Shown here: positions 1 to 10,467 of the stretch, piece after piece
How the letters are laid out: each line of letters starts with the position of its first letter
Numbering within the stretch: the first letter of the stretch is position 1
Origin: Ochromonas danica
Taxonomy: Eukaryota; Sar; Chrysophyceae; Chromulinales; Chromulinaceae
NCBI GenBank assembly: GCA_015146655.1
Contig: VKHL01000007.1
Location: forward strand, 124,001 to 188,000
Reading direction: 5' to 3'
DNA: 64,000 nt
Notes under the pieces: generated by a model
The model's input: the letters and a program-made list of their open reading frames with translations, nothing else
Databases searched by the model: none
What the model was told of the DNA's origin: nothing
Program-made: the position numbers and the translations under genes

Positions 1-881
1 TCCTTGCCAATTATATGATGCTGAGCTGGCCAAAAGTCAGCTAAAGGATGACCTTCGTCTAAAGCATGGACACCGGAGAGGTAATTGGACAGAGCGTCAA
101 ACCAAACATACATCACATGCTTGGGATCGAAGCCTGCAGGCACGGCAATACCCCAAGTGAAAGAAGTACGACTGACTGAGAGATCTTTAAGTCCTTCTTT
201 CTGTAAGCGACTTAAGATGTTGACACGCTGTGTCTCAGGTTCAACAAAGGAAGGATTGGCCTGGATGTGATCGATCAGCGCCTGGCAATAGTTGCCCATA
301 CGAAAGAAGTACGACTCTTCAGTCACACGCTTTAAAGGCAAGCCACTGCCAACATCTTTAAATTCCGCGGCCTCAGCTTCAGCGTTGGGGACGAAGACCT
401 CTTCTCTCTCATTGTACCATCCTTCATAGGCGTCCAAGTAGATGTCCCCCTTCGCCGCACAGCGTTCCCACAAACGACGAGAAGTTTCTTCATGATAAAA
501 ATCGGTAGTGCGGATAAAATCATTGTAAGAAATCAGCAGTTTCTTGTGGAGATCTTGGAAAGCTGCCACGTAGTGGTCACAGTGTTCTTTGGGAGTGCGA
601 CCCGCCTTGTCGGCCGAGGCGGCGACTTTCTGCCCGTGCTCATCCGTACCCGTGAGAAAGAAGCAATTCTTGCCTAGAATACGATTGTATCGAACAAGGA
701 TATCAGAGGTGAGGAACTCATAGGCGTGTCCGATGTGTGGATAGCCATTGGTATAGGCAATGGCTGTGGAGAGATAATACTTCTCAGAAGTGCAAGCGGG
801 AAGATTGTTGGCAGCTGCACCATATTCCTCTTCATTGTAGGTCAAGGGAGGCTGTTGCTCCGCAAGTTGAAAATCAGCCAT
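1..881 (-). CDS. Methionyl-tRNA synthetase, N-terminal part (runs off the left edge)
   Basis: Class I aminoacyl-tRNA synthetase charging tRNA-Met. Reading the minus strand from the ATG at 881-879 gives 293 uninterrupted codons to the window edge. Visible: the class I signature HIGH at residues 49-52 within YTNGYPHIGHAYEF, then TGTDEHGQK, the EGWY element, and the downstream VWFDALSNYLSG core block. The KMSKS loop and anticodon domain lie outside the window. No CxxC pairs appear in the connective-peptide region between EGWY and the EESYFF block, so this is a zinc-free bacterial/organellar-style MetRS. No signal or clear transit peptide is visible in the first 30 residues, so the compartment is uncertain. 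No intron is seen in this part. The upstream 1.4 kb is shared with the divergent gene at 2272. Confidence 0.93.
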   Translation of the reverse strand, partial: MADFQLAEQQPPLTYNEEEYGAAANNLPACTSEKYYLSTAIAYTNGYPHIGHAYEFLTSDILVRYNRILGKNCFFLTGTDEHGQKVAASADKAGRTPKEHCDHYVAAFQDLHKKLLISYNDFIRTTDFYHEETSRRLWERCAAKGDIYLDAYEGWYNEREEVFVPNAEAEAAEFKDVGSGLPLKRVTEESYFFRMGNYCQALIDHIQANPSFVEPETQRVNILSRLQKEGLKDLSVSRTSFTWGIAVPAGFDPKHVMYVWFDALSNYLSGVHALDEGHPLADFWPAQHHIIGK

Positions 882-2271
882 GGCAATACAATAGCTTGTT
901 GTAGTTTTGTTCTAGCAGGCGCAGGCAGGCAGCAGAGCCTCAAAAGAGAGGAAAGCTGGGAAAATTGCCCGCGCCATTTTGACACATGGTAAAAGCCACC
1001 TTGGGAAAGAGTGGGAAAGTCGGGAATGCTTGACTGGGAACTTCCTGACCTCTGGTCGTGTTAATTGCTTTACAGAGCCAGTAAGGCTTTGTTGAGTTAG
1101 AGGTAATGGATAGTTTGGAAAGCTTAGCAAGTGGCGGTTTGAAGGTATTAAGACAGACAATCAATACATTTACTACCAGTTGACTTTATTAAACAATTGA
1201 GAAGATCTTCTTTTCTTCATGAGCGGCAGTTGAGCCTGAAGTGACAGTTTGTGCCTTTTGATTTTCGTATCAAAGGATTGAAGCCTCACCTCACTTAATG
1301 AAGCGACGGATACAAAGGAGGAAACACCACCCAGTGAAAATGACGCGCTGGCAGCTTCTCTCACACCCCAAAGAACAGCGAAACCGCGTCTCGCTTCCAC
1401 CTCTGTACAAACTCGCGACTACCCAGCCCAGTTTGCGGTGTCAGCAACCAGAGGAGGTTTGATTCGTGACGCCGGAGTGATGGCACGCGATCTCATCTTT
1501 TCAAGTCCAATCAAGCAGCGGAGAGACAACTGCAAAGATCTACGTGCAAACAAAGAATAAACATGAGTATAATCACTACTGAAATTCAAATCACAACATA
1601 TGAAAACACCATAGAACAGCTATTCTACAAGAGATCAGACTAACGTGCAAATTGGGTCCTCACAGTTAGAAGCCTGTCAAAGCTTCCATCAGAGAAGGAA
1701 TTCAAGATTATTTTATCCTCACATCCCCTACATTTTCAGCCACCACGGCAAATGCAACAAAACAGTCTCAACTTACTTTCTCCGAACAGAACACTTTTCG
1801 TTTGGACAGTTCTTCAAGTTTCTTTTGCGGTTGATGTCAGGGGTTGGGACAAAACCCCTTTGCGCTACGGAACAGCTTGAATCATTGCGGACGGACAATA
1901 TGACCCTCTGTTTGTATGTGAGGCTCGGGCTGTTGAAGGAGAAGAAGAGCTCGAGGTCCAACTTGTGGCCGTCATCACACCTTGGCCAACACGTTTTTCA
2001 CCTCAATTAGACCGTTTTTATCAAAAACTGGTGATGGGATGGGCAGAACCAACATCGTAGATTAGGGTTTATAGCTAGCAATATGCTATAGTAAATCTTG
2101 CATGTTTTCTGTTCCAAAGAGGGTTGGGACAGAACTGGCAAAGCGTTCGTTCAAAACATCATCAGCAACATTCTTCCATTCCCGTCACTTGGCAAAATTT
2201 AATTGGTCTATTACCCTTTTGAATATTGTCTTCTTTTCCTTGGATTATAATTTCTTCTCTCATTCTCCGCA
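882..2271. other. Divergent intergenic region, no gene recognised
   Basis: This 1.39-kb stretch separates the MetRS start from the plus-strand gene at 2272. It contains scattered open frames of up to 121 codons with no recognisable domain and no splice-linked partner. A phrase GGTTGGGACA(A/G)A occurs twice (about 1845 and 2133). I see no RNA gene or transposon end. It presumably holds both promoters. Confidence 0.5.
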
Positions 2272-4585
2272 TTGAATATGAATGAGAATCCGCAGGAGGG
2301 CTGGGCTGACCACCTCCTGGACTGGTCCGTTCAAGATGATCTCTTTGACACTCTCCCTTCCGTCTCCCCAACAAATCATCTCCTCCCTCCCGTTCCTCAA
2401 GCCTTACTATTATCTCAACAGAAAGTAGGAAGCAGAGGTGATCTTTCTGTCGATGGCAGTGGCCGCAAAAAAATTTCGGATGCCACTGTCTATGGCCCTC
2501 GCTTCTGCCAGATTTTCCGTGCCTATCAGACTCATTATCTCAATAACGCTAATGGCAATAAATATCCCTCTCAACAGCAGCAGCAGCCTATTGATCTCAG
2601 TCGCCATCTCATGGCCTTGTGTTCCGACCATCTTGTGGATTTCGTCAAATGGGCACGAAGTGTCGCCCTTGACGACCACGTCTCTCCCAATTCCGCCATC
2701 CACGCGACAAGTCCAAATGGAGAGCCACTTGTAGTGGATCGCGGAAGATGGATCTCGGAACTGCTTTTGGCCAACGACTACCTGCGACCGGAGGTGCGCA
2801 ACGGTATAATCATGATCCTCATCTACACGTTCGCCTCTATGAAGGCCACTCTGTATGAGGGATTTGACATGTTTATCACCTTGCAAGACAATGAACAAGG
2901 CTTGGGCATTGCAAATCGCTTCTCACTGAAGATTTACAACGACCCTTTCAACTATCTGCTCTTCTTGAAGACCTCCCTGTCCGCCTTAATCGATGCGGGT
3001 GTTATCCCTGATAACGAGCGATTAAATCAACCCAAGAAGAGCAATAAGATGCAGTTTTGCAATAAGGAGGAATGGCAGGCCTACAGTACGATCCGAGAGA
3101 CGCTGTTGCGGCTGCTGGATAGTGGCGACAACCAATCAGCGCGTAACTATGTCGCCCACATTACACACTATTGGCAAGTGAAAGGAAAATATGTTCGCAA
3201 TCGACGCTTCGCATCGGCATTAGAGATGATGAGAGGAATCTCGTTGAGTCAGCCGCCGCCTGGAATGGTCATAGTGCCCCCAGCGACTGCGTCTTCTTCC
3301 ATCTCCAACACCGTTTCGGCTTCTTCCTCCTCAAATGCTACCATTGGGACGGTTGCGTACCAGGGTATCACTGGGTTGATGTCGGAGAAGTCGGCGGGAG
3401 AGATGATGAGCGGTTCGGAGGCTAGCATTGATGGCGATGCTTCTGTTATTTCCAGACCATCCTCTGAGAGTAAAGCCCCCCTTGTAGACGTGAGTGCTAA
3501 GGAGAGTCGTGCAGTAGTTACTGCTGTTGGGGCTGGAGGAGGAAGAGATGTCAATGGTTCCACTCGAAAACGTCAGCTCGAAGAAATGCAGATGAGCGGT
3601 CTTGTCAAAAAGATGCCTTCGAACAGACCTCCTCCCTTGGCAGCCTTGCGCTTTGAAAAGGTTGGCCCACAAGACTGGCAGTTGCAGGAAACTCGTTGGT
3701 TTAACCTTCAAGCTTTCATTGATACTGCGCTAAACCCTCCGTCGACCGCTTTGGGTAGCGTGCCCGAGCTTTGTCTCTCCCTTGTTGACGAGACGTCTTT
3801 AGCGGACGAGATGAAACAAATGCACATGATAAGCAAGCCTGGTCAAGCATCGCGGGTATCTTTAATCCGAGAGCTGCAAGTTCGGCAAGCGCTGTTGACA
3901 ACATGGCCGCGCCGAGAGTTGAGTCAATTCCTCAGTTTCGTACAGCTCTGGCAAGAGCAAGCTGAAGAGTCGGAACCCAGTATATCTCTCCTAACTATGT
4001 GGAAGAGATTGCACGGTTCTTCTTCGTCCACCGCCGTCGAAGATGATCGCCGCTGTTCTGTGGGGTATATTGTTTATGAAACTGTTCATCTCATTGGCTT
4101 TATAATTCGTGGCAATGCCAAGATTGGACTGAGTGAAGATATTTGGTGTTCAGTATTCCCCAATGAGATTGGCGCCGAGGATGGACAGCAGACGATGGCA
4201 GACTACCTCACCCAGCTCTTCCCTCAACTCTTGGCCATCGTGCCGAATGTACAGAAGGACAGAACAACTGTGCGCTACTTTGCTCACAAACCACATTGTG
4301 GGCCTTCTGAACCCTTTGCTCAAAACGGCAAAGAAGAATTTGCTCAATCAAAACCTTCGCAGCCCTCGACATCGGAGGATGTCTTGCTGCCCAATCGACC
4401 TCTTTTGCAATACTTCCAAACCATTGGTACTTTGTCCACTCCAGCGGTCAAGGTGTTGAGTAGGTAAGCTGAGCTCACTATCTCTCTCATTTTGTTTCTG
4501 AAGGTTTGTTGCTGACCGTGCTGTGTCATTGAGTAGATTGTCAGGGGAGCCTCTATTTCATGATTTTTTGCTCGAGGCCATCTAA
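2272..4585 (+). CDS. Unrecognised large protein, two exons
   Basis: Function unknown. Exon 1 runs 2272-4463 and the uninterrupted frame would end at 4467, but the end reads AG|GTAAGCT, a full donor, and a 40-nt intron (4464-4503, ending TTCTGAAG) joins in frame to 4504-4585, adding a C-terminus ending in FHDFLLEAI. The predicted product is about 757 aa. Residues 1-70 are low-complexity; a QQQQQQ run is near residue 103; the central part (about 105-360) is helix-rich with hydrophobic segments such as NGIIMILIYTFASM and looks like an alpha-solenoid; a Ser/Ala/Gly-rich linker (about 330-450) precedes a second folded part rich in Trp and Leu. I see no catalytic motif, signal peptide or metal site. 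It could be a scaffold in a nuclear or transport complex, but that is a guess. Confidence 0.75.
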
Positions 4586-5283
4586 CAGCGACCATGCTTC
4601 ATGTCCATCGAGCTATTGAGTATCGATGGATGTTGTAAATAGAGGAAGTGTGGTTTTGACCTTCGTGCCAGATTAGCAGTAGGAAGCAACATTCAGTGCG
4701 TGCTTTGAGTTGAGTGTCGCTTATTTAGAGGATGTTGACTATTATCTTTAAATACACGTGTAATCCCATAACCGCACCATGTGATTGATCTGGTATCTAA
4801 TCTAGTGAAAGATAAAGACTACTTTGCTGCCCTGCTGGTACTAGACTAGCTCACAGACTTGGTGAGATAGCTGTAGCATTCTTCTCACAAGCGAAACAGT
4901 TCAATAGGCAAAGCAGATGATTGTTACGATTCAATCTGAGCCACGCCATATCGCTGAGTATTTGAAGTTTGCAAGATCATCCAAAGGATGCAAAGCTTCT
5001 CTTGAGTAGCAATGAGTTTCGAGGTCTTTTGCCTCATTCATTGAATCACTACACTAGTCAGACTAAGTGAAAATTCATTCAATCAAACCAATTTGAGATG
5101 GCCAAGGGGACGAACGCGTTGTTCAATAAAACGTGTTTCTCTTTTATTCGCTTTTGGCGCTTTTGTTAGAGGCGTAATAACGAAACTCCGACTTTGCGAA
5201 TCTCCGGATGTTGGGCTGTGTGGATGTGGATGGCGACGGCTCATCACTGGCGCAGGCCTTCATCACATAAATCGCCATCGACC
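4586..5283. other. Intergenic region upstream of RPL8
   Basis: About 700 bp between two plus-strand genes. No convincing open frame. The last 180 bp before the RPL8 ATG are pyrimidine-rich and contain a CTTTTGGCGCTTTT stretch; this is the probable RPL8 promoter and 5' leader. Confidence 0.4.
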
Positions 5284-6234
5284 ATGGGAAAGGTTATCAG
5301 AGGTTGCCGTAGGGGAAAGGGTTCCGTCTTTAGGGCTCATACTACTGCCCGTAAGGGTGCTGTTGGTTTCAAGCGCCAGGATTTCGCTGAGCGTCACGGA
5401 TATGTGAAGGGTGTCGTCAAGGACATCATGCACGATCCTGGACGTGGTGCTCCCGTCGCCACTATTCAATTCAAGGATCCTTACAGATTCAAGAGAGTGA
5501 ACTCTCTCGTCTGTGCTGCTGAGGGCATGTACACTGGCCAGTTCGTCTTCGCTGGAAAGAAGGGTGAGTGACTCTGTCTGACCTGTCTGACTGACTGAAT
5601 ACAAACCAAACTGCCGGCTGTGCGGGTGGGGCCCACTGCCTTGCATACATCGATGGCTGCTTGACCCTGCTGTCTGGCACCAACTGATTGCTCTTCCCTC
5701 CATATGGTCTGACCTCCTGTCTCTCTCTGTCTCTGTGTGTCTCTAGCCGAGCTCGTCGTTGGCAACATCCTCCCTGTGGGTCAGATTCCTGAGGGTACCG
5801 TCATCTGCAACATCGAGGCTAAGGCTGGCGATTGCGGTAAGCTTGCTCGTGCTTCTGGTGACTATGCCATCATCATCGCCCAGGATGCCGACAAGGGCAT
5901 CACCCGCGTCCGCCTTCCTTCCGGCAGCAAGAAGACCCTCGCTGCCACCTGCCGTGCCATGATTGGCCTCGTCGCTGGTGGTGGAAGAACCGACAAGCCT
6001 ATGCTCAAGGCTGGTCGTGCTTACCACAAGTACAAGGCCAAGCGTAACGAGTGGCCCAAGGTGCGTGGTGTGGCCATGAACCCTGTTGATCACCCCCACG
6101 GTGGTGGTAACCAACAGCACATGGGTAAGCCCGGCACTGTGCGCCGTGACGTCTCTGCTGGTGCCAAGTCTGGTCAGATCTCTGCCAGAAGAACCGGCAG
6201 AGTTCGCGGTTCTCTCCGCACTGACGATGCCTAA
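5284..6234 (+). CDS. RPL8: 60S ribosomal protein uL2 (L8)
   Basis: Structural protein of the cytosolic large subunit, near the peptidyl-transferase centre. Exon 1 is 5284-5563 (starts [16 protein letters not shown]), a 183-nt intron with a long CT-rich tract spans 5564-5746, and exon 2 is 5747-6234; joined they give 255 aa, the normal eukaryotic length. Diagnostic uL2 blocks are present: [28 protein letters not shown], and [16 protein letters not shown] with the conserved catalytic-centre-proximal His. The start is fixed by the family N-terminus; longer upstream frames starting at 5194 are leader. Codon use is strongly biased to C-ending codons compared with neighbours, as expected for a highly expressed gene. 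The intron is the longest I found in the window. Confidence 0.98.
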
Positions 6235-6423
6235 AGCGTCGGCTAGCGGAAATTAGTCCCTCACCCTACCAAACTTACATCCAATTGTGCTGCCCGCCAC
6301 CAACATGTGGATTAGTTGATAGTGATGTTATGCTGATCTAAAGGCTTAATCCACACCCACATGGTCTTTACAATCTGTTCTTAATGAAGTTAAAGGAGGG
6401 AAAAGGCTGTTACAAAGTTAGTG

Positions 6424-9400
6424 TTACCAGGAGAACCTGTCCAAGGCTTCTTGCGCAGCTTGCAAATCCATCTGAACCTTCTTGCGCTTGTAGAAGATGG
6501 GACAGTCTCGATTGGAGCAGATAACTGTCTGCGAGCAGGAGCCTTGGCAGCGCTGGCATTCCGTCCAGAGGTCACCGAAGGTGCGCTGCTGCGTATTGAC
6601 CTCGTCCAGCTTGGTCATGTAAAGCTCTGCCTCACGACCTGCGCAGTTCTGGTCAATAAGGAGCAGAGATCAGGTCCAGAAGATAAAGCAAAGGGGAACT
6701 AGAACAATGATGAGGACAACCATACCTTGCAGAGAGGCGTGCCTGGGATCTTCTCCTTCTCTGTGATGAGTGCTTTGCATCCCATGCAAGTCTCCTTCTT
6801 CACCGCGAAGTTCATGATGCCTCCAGACCCCATCTTTGGTGTTGGCTTGCACACCGTGCGTGTGTGCTCACCTGATATTAAAGACTGAGGGTTGGGGATG
6901 ATGGGTTCAAAGATGCGAATGAGAGGGTTAGACAGTTGGTTGGTGAGGTAGTACTCGGTGTCAATAGGGAGACTGTGTTCCAGAACATAGACAGGATCTT
7001 CGCTCTTCTCATAGGCAGGCGCTCCTTTGGCTGCTTGGATGATAACATAAGCGACACGATCACCGACATTGGGGGCACTGCCAGGGTCGCGTTTCTTCAT
7101 GCGCATCGCCAATTCCACATGCGCTTGCTTGGCCGAATAGTCGCTATCATCCGCAGACTTGCCCAAAGACTTGGTAATCACCAGCATGGAGATATCTAAC
7201 CGATTCTGCAAGAGATCAGCGATGGTTTGTTTGACATAATCCACTGCACTTGGCACATTGCGTTCGATGAGGATCTTCTTCAAACAGGTATCCACCACCT
7301 TGCGCACTATTATACCAAAGATCAACACGGGGGTTAGAGCAGACAGTAACATATTGAGGCTCTTGCTCACCTAAGAGACAGTTGTCACGTCTTACAGTCT
7401 CGAGACCCTTCGCATCAAGTTTATCGAATTTGTCAGGATTGGTCCAGAGAAGTCCAGCGTATCTCTTCTTGTTCATGAGGAGATATGGCCAATAGACCTG
7501 ACAGAGACAGAGACATATACAAGACTGTGAGTCAACGCTGCTATCATGAAGCAGACTTCCCTTGGCTTACCTTCTCAAACTCCAGTTTGATGGGCTTGGG
7601 GAAGATTGCCGAAACATCTTCTGCAGCTTGTCGTGCTAAAGGCATGCTCTCTGCCACTGTAGCATAGCCAAACTTGATCATGACCTAATCAACAATATAC
7701 AACCAGTACCACGTGATTAACGTCATACATTAGTTAGACGGGAAGGGTTGGACGACAATGATGATCGTACGTACCGAGTCAGTGTCACCGTAGACCACCT
7801 CTGCAGTGTGTGGATAGCCATTGGCTGTGGTGTAAGTATTCTCCACAAACTTCTTGGTCTCCAATAAAAGATTGCGGCCATAGGCCGTGACTGTGGAGGC
7901 GATGGGAAGGCAAGGCAGCTGTCCCACAGCAGCACCTGTGAATCCATAGACACTATTGGCCGAGACCTTCAAGGCTAATTGCCGACCATTCTGCACGGCT
8001 TTCTCCATGGGATCTGTAGCTGTTGCCATGTCTTTCTTGGCACGCTTACGTGCTGCGAGTAACTCATCTAAGATCTGTGGTAAGATACCTTTTCGATGAG
8101 AAGACCTTACGAAGACATACCCAGCAGGAGATTTCTCGTAATCTTCTTCAGAGAGGCGATGCGCATCTCTCTCATGGACAAGAGTGCTATAACACAAGTT
8201 GTAAGCTTGCATAATCGATGGATAAAGAGAGGCGAAGTCAAGTGTAGCAATGGGCACTTCATAAAAGGCTTTCTTTGGCTCGATGACAGTGGCACCTTCG
8301 AATGTCGCGTCCTCTCCTGCACCGCCACCACGAGAGACATGCGGAACCAACATACCAATCTTCTTCGTCTTGCGCAGGATCATAGAGAAGACTTTAATCT
8401 GCTGTCCTCTTGTCAAGATGAAGTTCAAAGGTACTCCCGTGACACGAGCCATTTCAATATAATTGACAAGAATGGACAGCTTCCACATCAACTGCCAAGG
8501 CAGATAGGCATCTTTCAAACAATAAACTGCCAAACGACGACGATCAGCATCACTGCCAGCTTGTAAATCAGCAATAATCGAGTGATGAACATCTTCTTTC
8601 TGTGAGTTCAAGAACTCTGCCGAGACGTTATTCAAGGAATAGGAAGACAACTTGTGGTTGCGAAACATATAAGGCAGGAGATCAAAGACGATACGGCCAT
8701 GAATCGTGGTCTCTACTGACTCACGTTTGCCATAGGCAGAGGACTGGAAAGTAGTGTCTTTCATGGTGCACTTCACTCCTGTGAGGCGAGAGAGGTCTGA
8801 GAAGCGCTTCAATGCCGTGTGAGTCTTCTCTAATGCCTTGGCACGGTTAAGCAAGTAAGGGATATCGAAGTTAGCAATGTTATATCCTGTAATGATATCA
8901 GGATCCACAGCCAAGACGAAATCTCTCCATTTCAACAGCAAGTCATGCTCTGTCTCACTGCAAATCACTTGCGCGCCGACAATAGGCAGACAGGTATTCA
9001 AGGTGAAGACAGTGCGAATGATGGGTTGTTCGATGCCTTGAATAGTGACGATATTAGCAATTTGAATGACAGGATCGAATTGCGCGTCAGGGAAATGTCC
9101 TTTTCTGCCCGAGCATTCGATATCGAATGAGAGAACTCGCAGAGGAGCGATGGAGCTGTAAATACCCGTGCACTCATGATTAATAACATTGTTGTAGGTG
9201 ACGTCGACCTCTAGACTACACCGCGATAGTCGTCGTTCAGGTGGGACAAGCGCGTATTTGCCAGCGGGCAGTTCAATCCAATCGGCGCCTTGAATGCCCT
9301 GGTCGATCATAAAGCGCAGGACAAAGGGTACATTTGATTCATAGGTTTGACCACGAATCATAGTGTTCGTGGTAGCAATATGAATGCCTTCGTCGATGAG

Positions 9401-10182
9401 TCTCTTGGCGCCGGGCACGAGAGAAGGCATGGCCGTGTAGATCTTGATGAACACCTTCGGCTCGTCGAAGTGGTAGCCCATGATACTCTTCAAGCTGCCA
9501 ATGGGTTGTTTCTCAATGCCAAGGATGAAATCTTTTAGTCCTTTCTCATCGCCACGAGCTCGTTCACGAATCTACACCATCACCATATTATATGATATTA
9601 TATGATAGACCATTAGCACAGTACAGATGAGAGAAGAGTAAGGGAGGGGAGGAGACTTACGCGTTGATCCATAGCATCTCGCAAGTACTTGATGTTATCA
9701 GCGGAGATGTCTGCCATGCCAGAGAGCTGCGCGTAGAAATACGGCGTGACGCCGTGCACGTTGCACATGACGGACTGGCCGTGCTGGTTGACGCCATAGA
9801 AGCGAATAATTGGCACAGGACCTTGTCGTGCACCATGTATTACCCCAGTCTTATCTGGGTTGTCTGTGAGAGGCTGGCCGGAGTACATGTCGATGTCCAG
9901 CCAGTGGAACAGCAAATTGTCCTTCGAACAGTCCCACTGCGAGGCGGATTGGCGCACCCACTTCGCTCTTTGCTGCACTTCGATTTCTTCATGATCTTCC
10001 ACACCTTCGACACGCTGTTCACTCATGTACTCATCGTCCATCATGCCCAGCTCTTCCTCGAAGGTCGGGCCTTCGTCAAAGCGAGCTTTCTTGCCTTGAC
10101 TATAGCCACCGCCAACTCCTCCACCACCTCCTCCACCACTAGTTCCACTCTTACCATATCCTTGAGAATTAGCCCTCTTCAT
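6424..10182 (-). CDS. POLD1: DNA polymerase delta catalytic subunit
   Basis: Replicative B-family polymerase with 3'-5' proofreading. Six exons on the minus strand: 10182-9661, 9571-7775, 7684-7571, 7497-7371, 7306-6726, 6648-6424, with five GT-AG introns of 64-90 nt; spliced length is 1121 aa, close to other POLD1 proteins. Seen: exonuclease motif [11 protein letters not shown] (about residue 323), polymerase motif [15 protein letters not shown] (about 620), KxxxNSVYG block [10 protein letters not shown], motif C YGDTDS at the end of exon 2, KKRYAGLLW, and two C-terminal cysteine clusters (CMGC...C-NC, then CQRC...C-x4-C) that bind zinc/Fe-S and the B subunit. An intron falls inside the first cluster. 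The N-terminus is a Gly-rich disordered tail with a [14 protein letters not shown] segment. The gene is tail-to-tail with RPL8 (190 bp apart). Confidence 0.98.
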
Positions 10183-10467
10183 CGCAGAACTGTCTTACAG
10201 CTATACAATTTCTCTGAGGTCACCACTCACTGCAGATTGACTGATTCGATCCCTTTCGCCCAAATTCAAACCCTCATTTTCGTATTTTCGATTTTCTGTA
10301 TTTCCGGATTTTAGGTTATCTCCATTCACGATTTACGGTTTTATCTAAATCATAATGGAATTACACAAAAGCCCAAACCCCAAACAATATTCAAATAGAA
10401 TAGAAACTACAACAACTATTATCACTTAGAGAAAACAATAAACAGCATACAGCAACTACTACAGTGC

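Noticed and set aside
1645-2010. Plus-strand open frame of 121 codons in the first intergenic region
   Set aside because: No domain, no splice-linked neighbour, Cys/His/Ser-rich random composition.
5194-5283. Longer N-terminus for RPL8 from an upstream in-frame Met
   Set aside because: The uL2 family starts at MG(K/R)VIRG; the upstream 30 codons have no counterpart.
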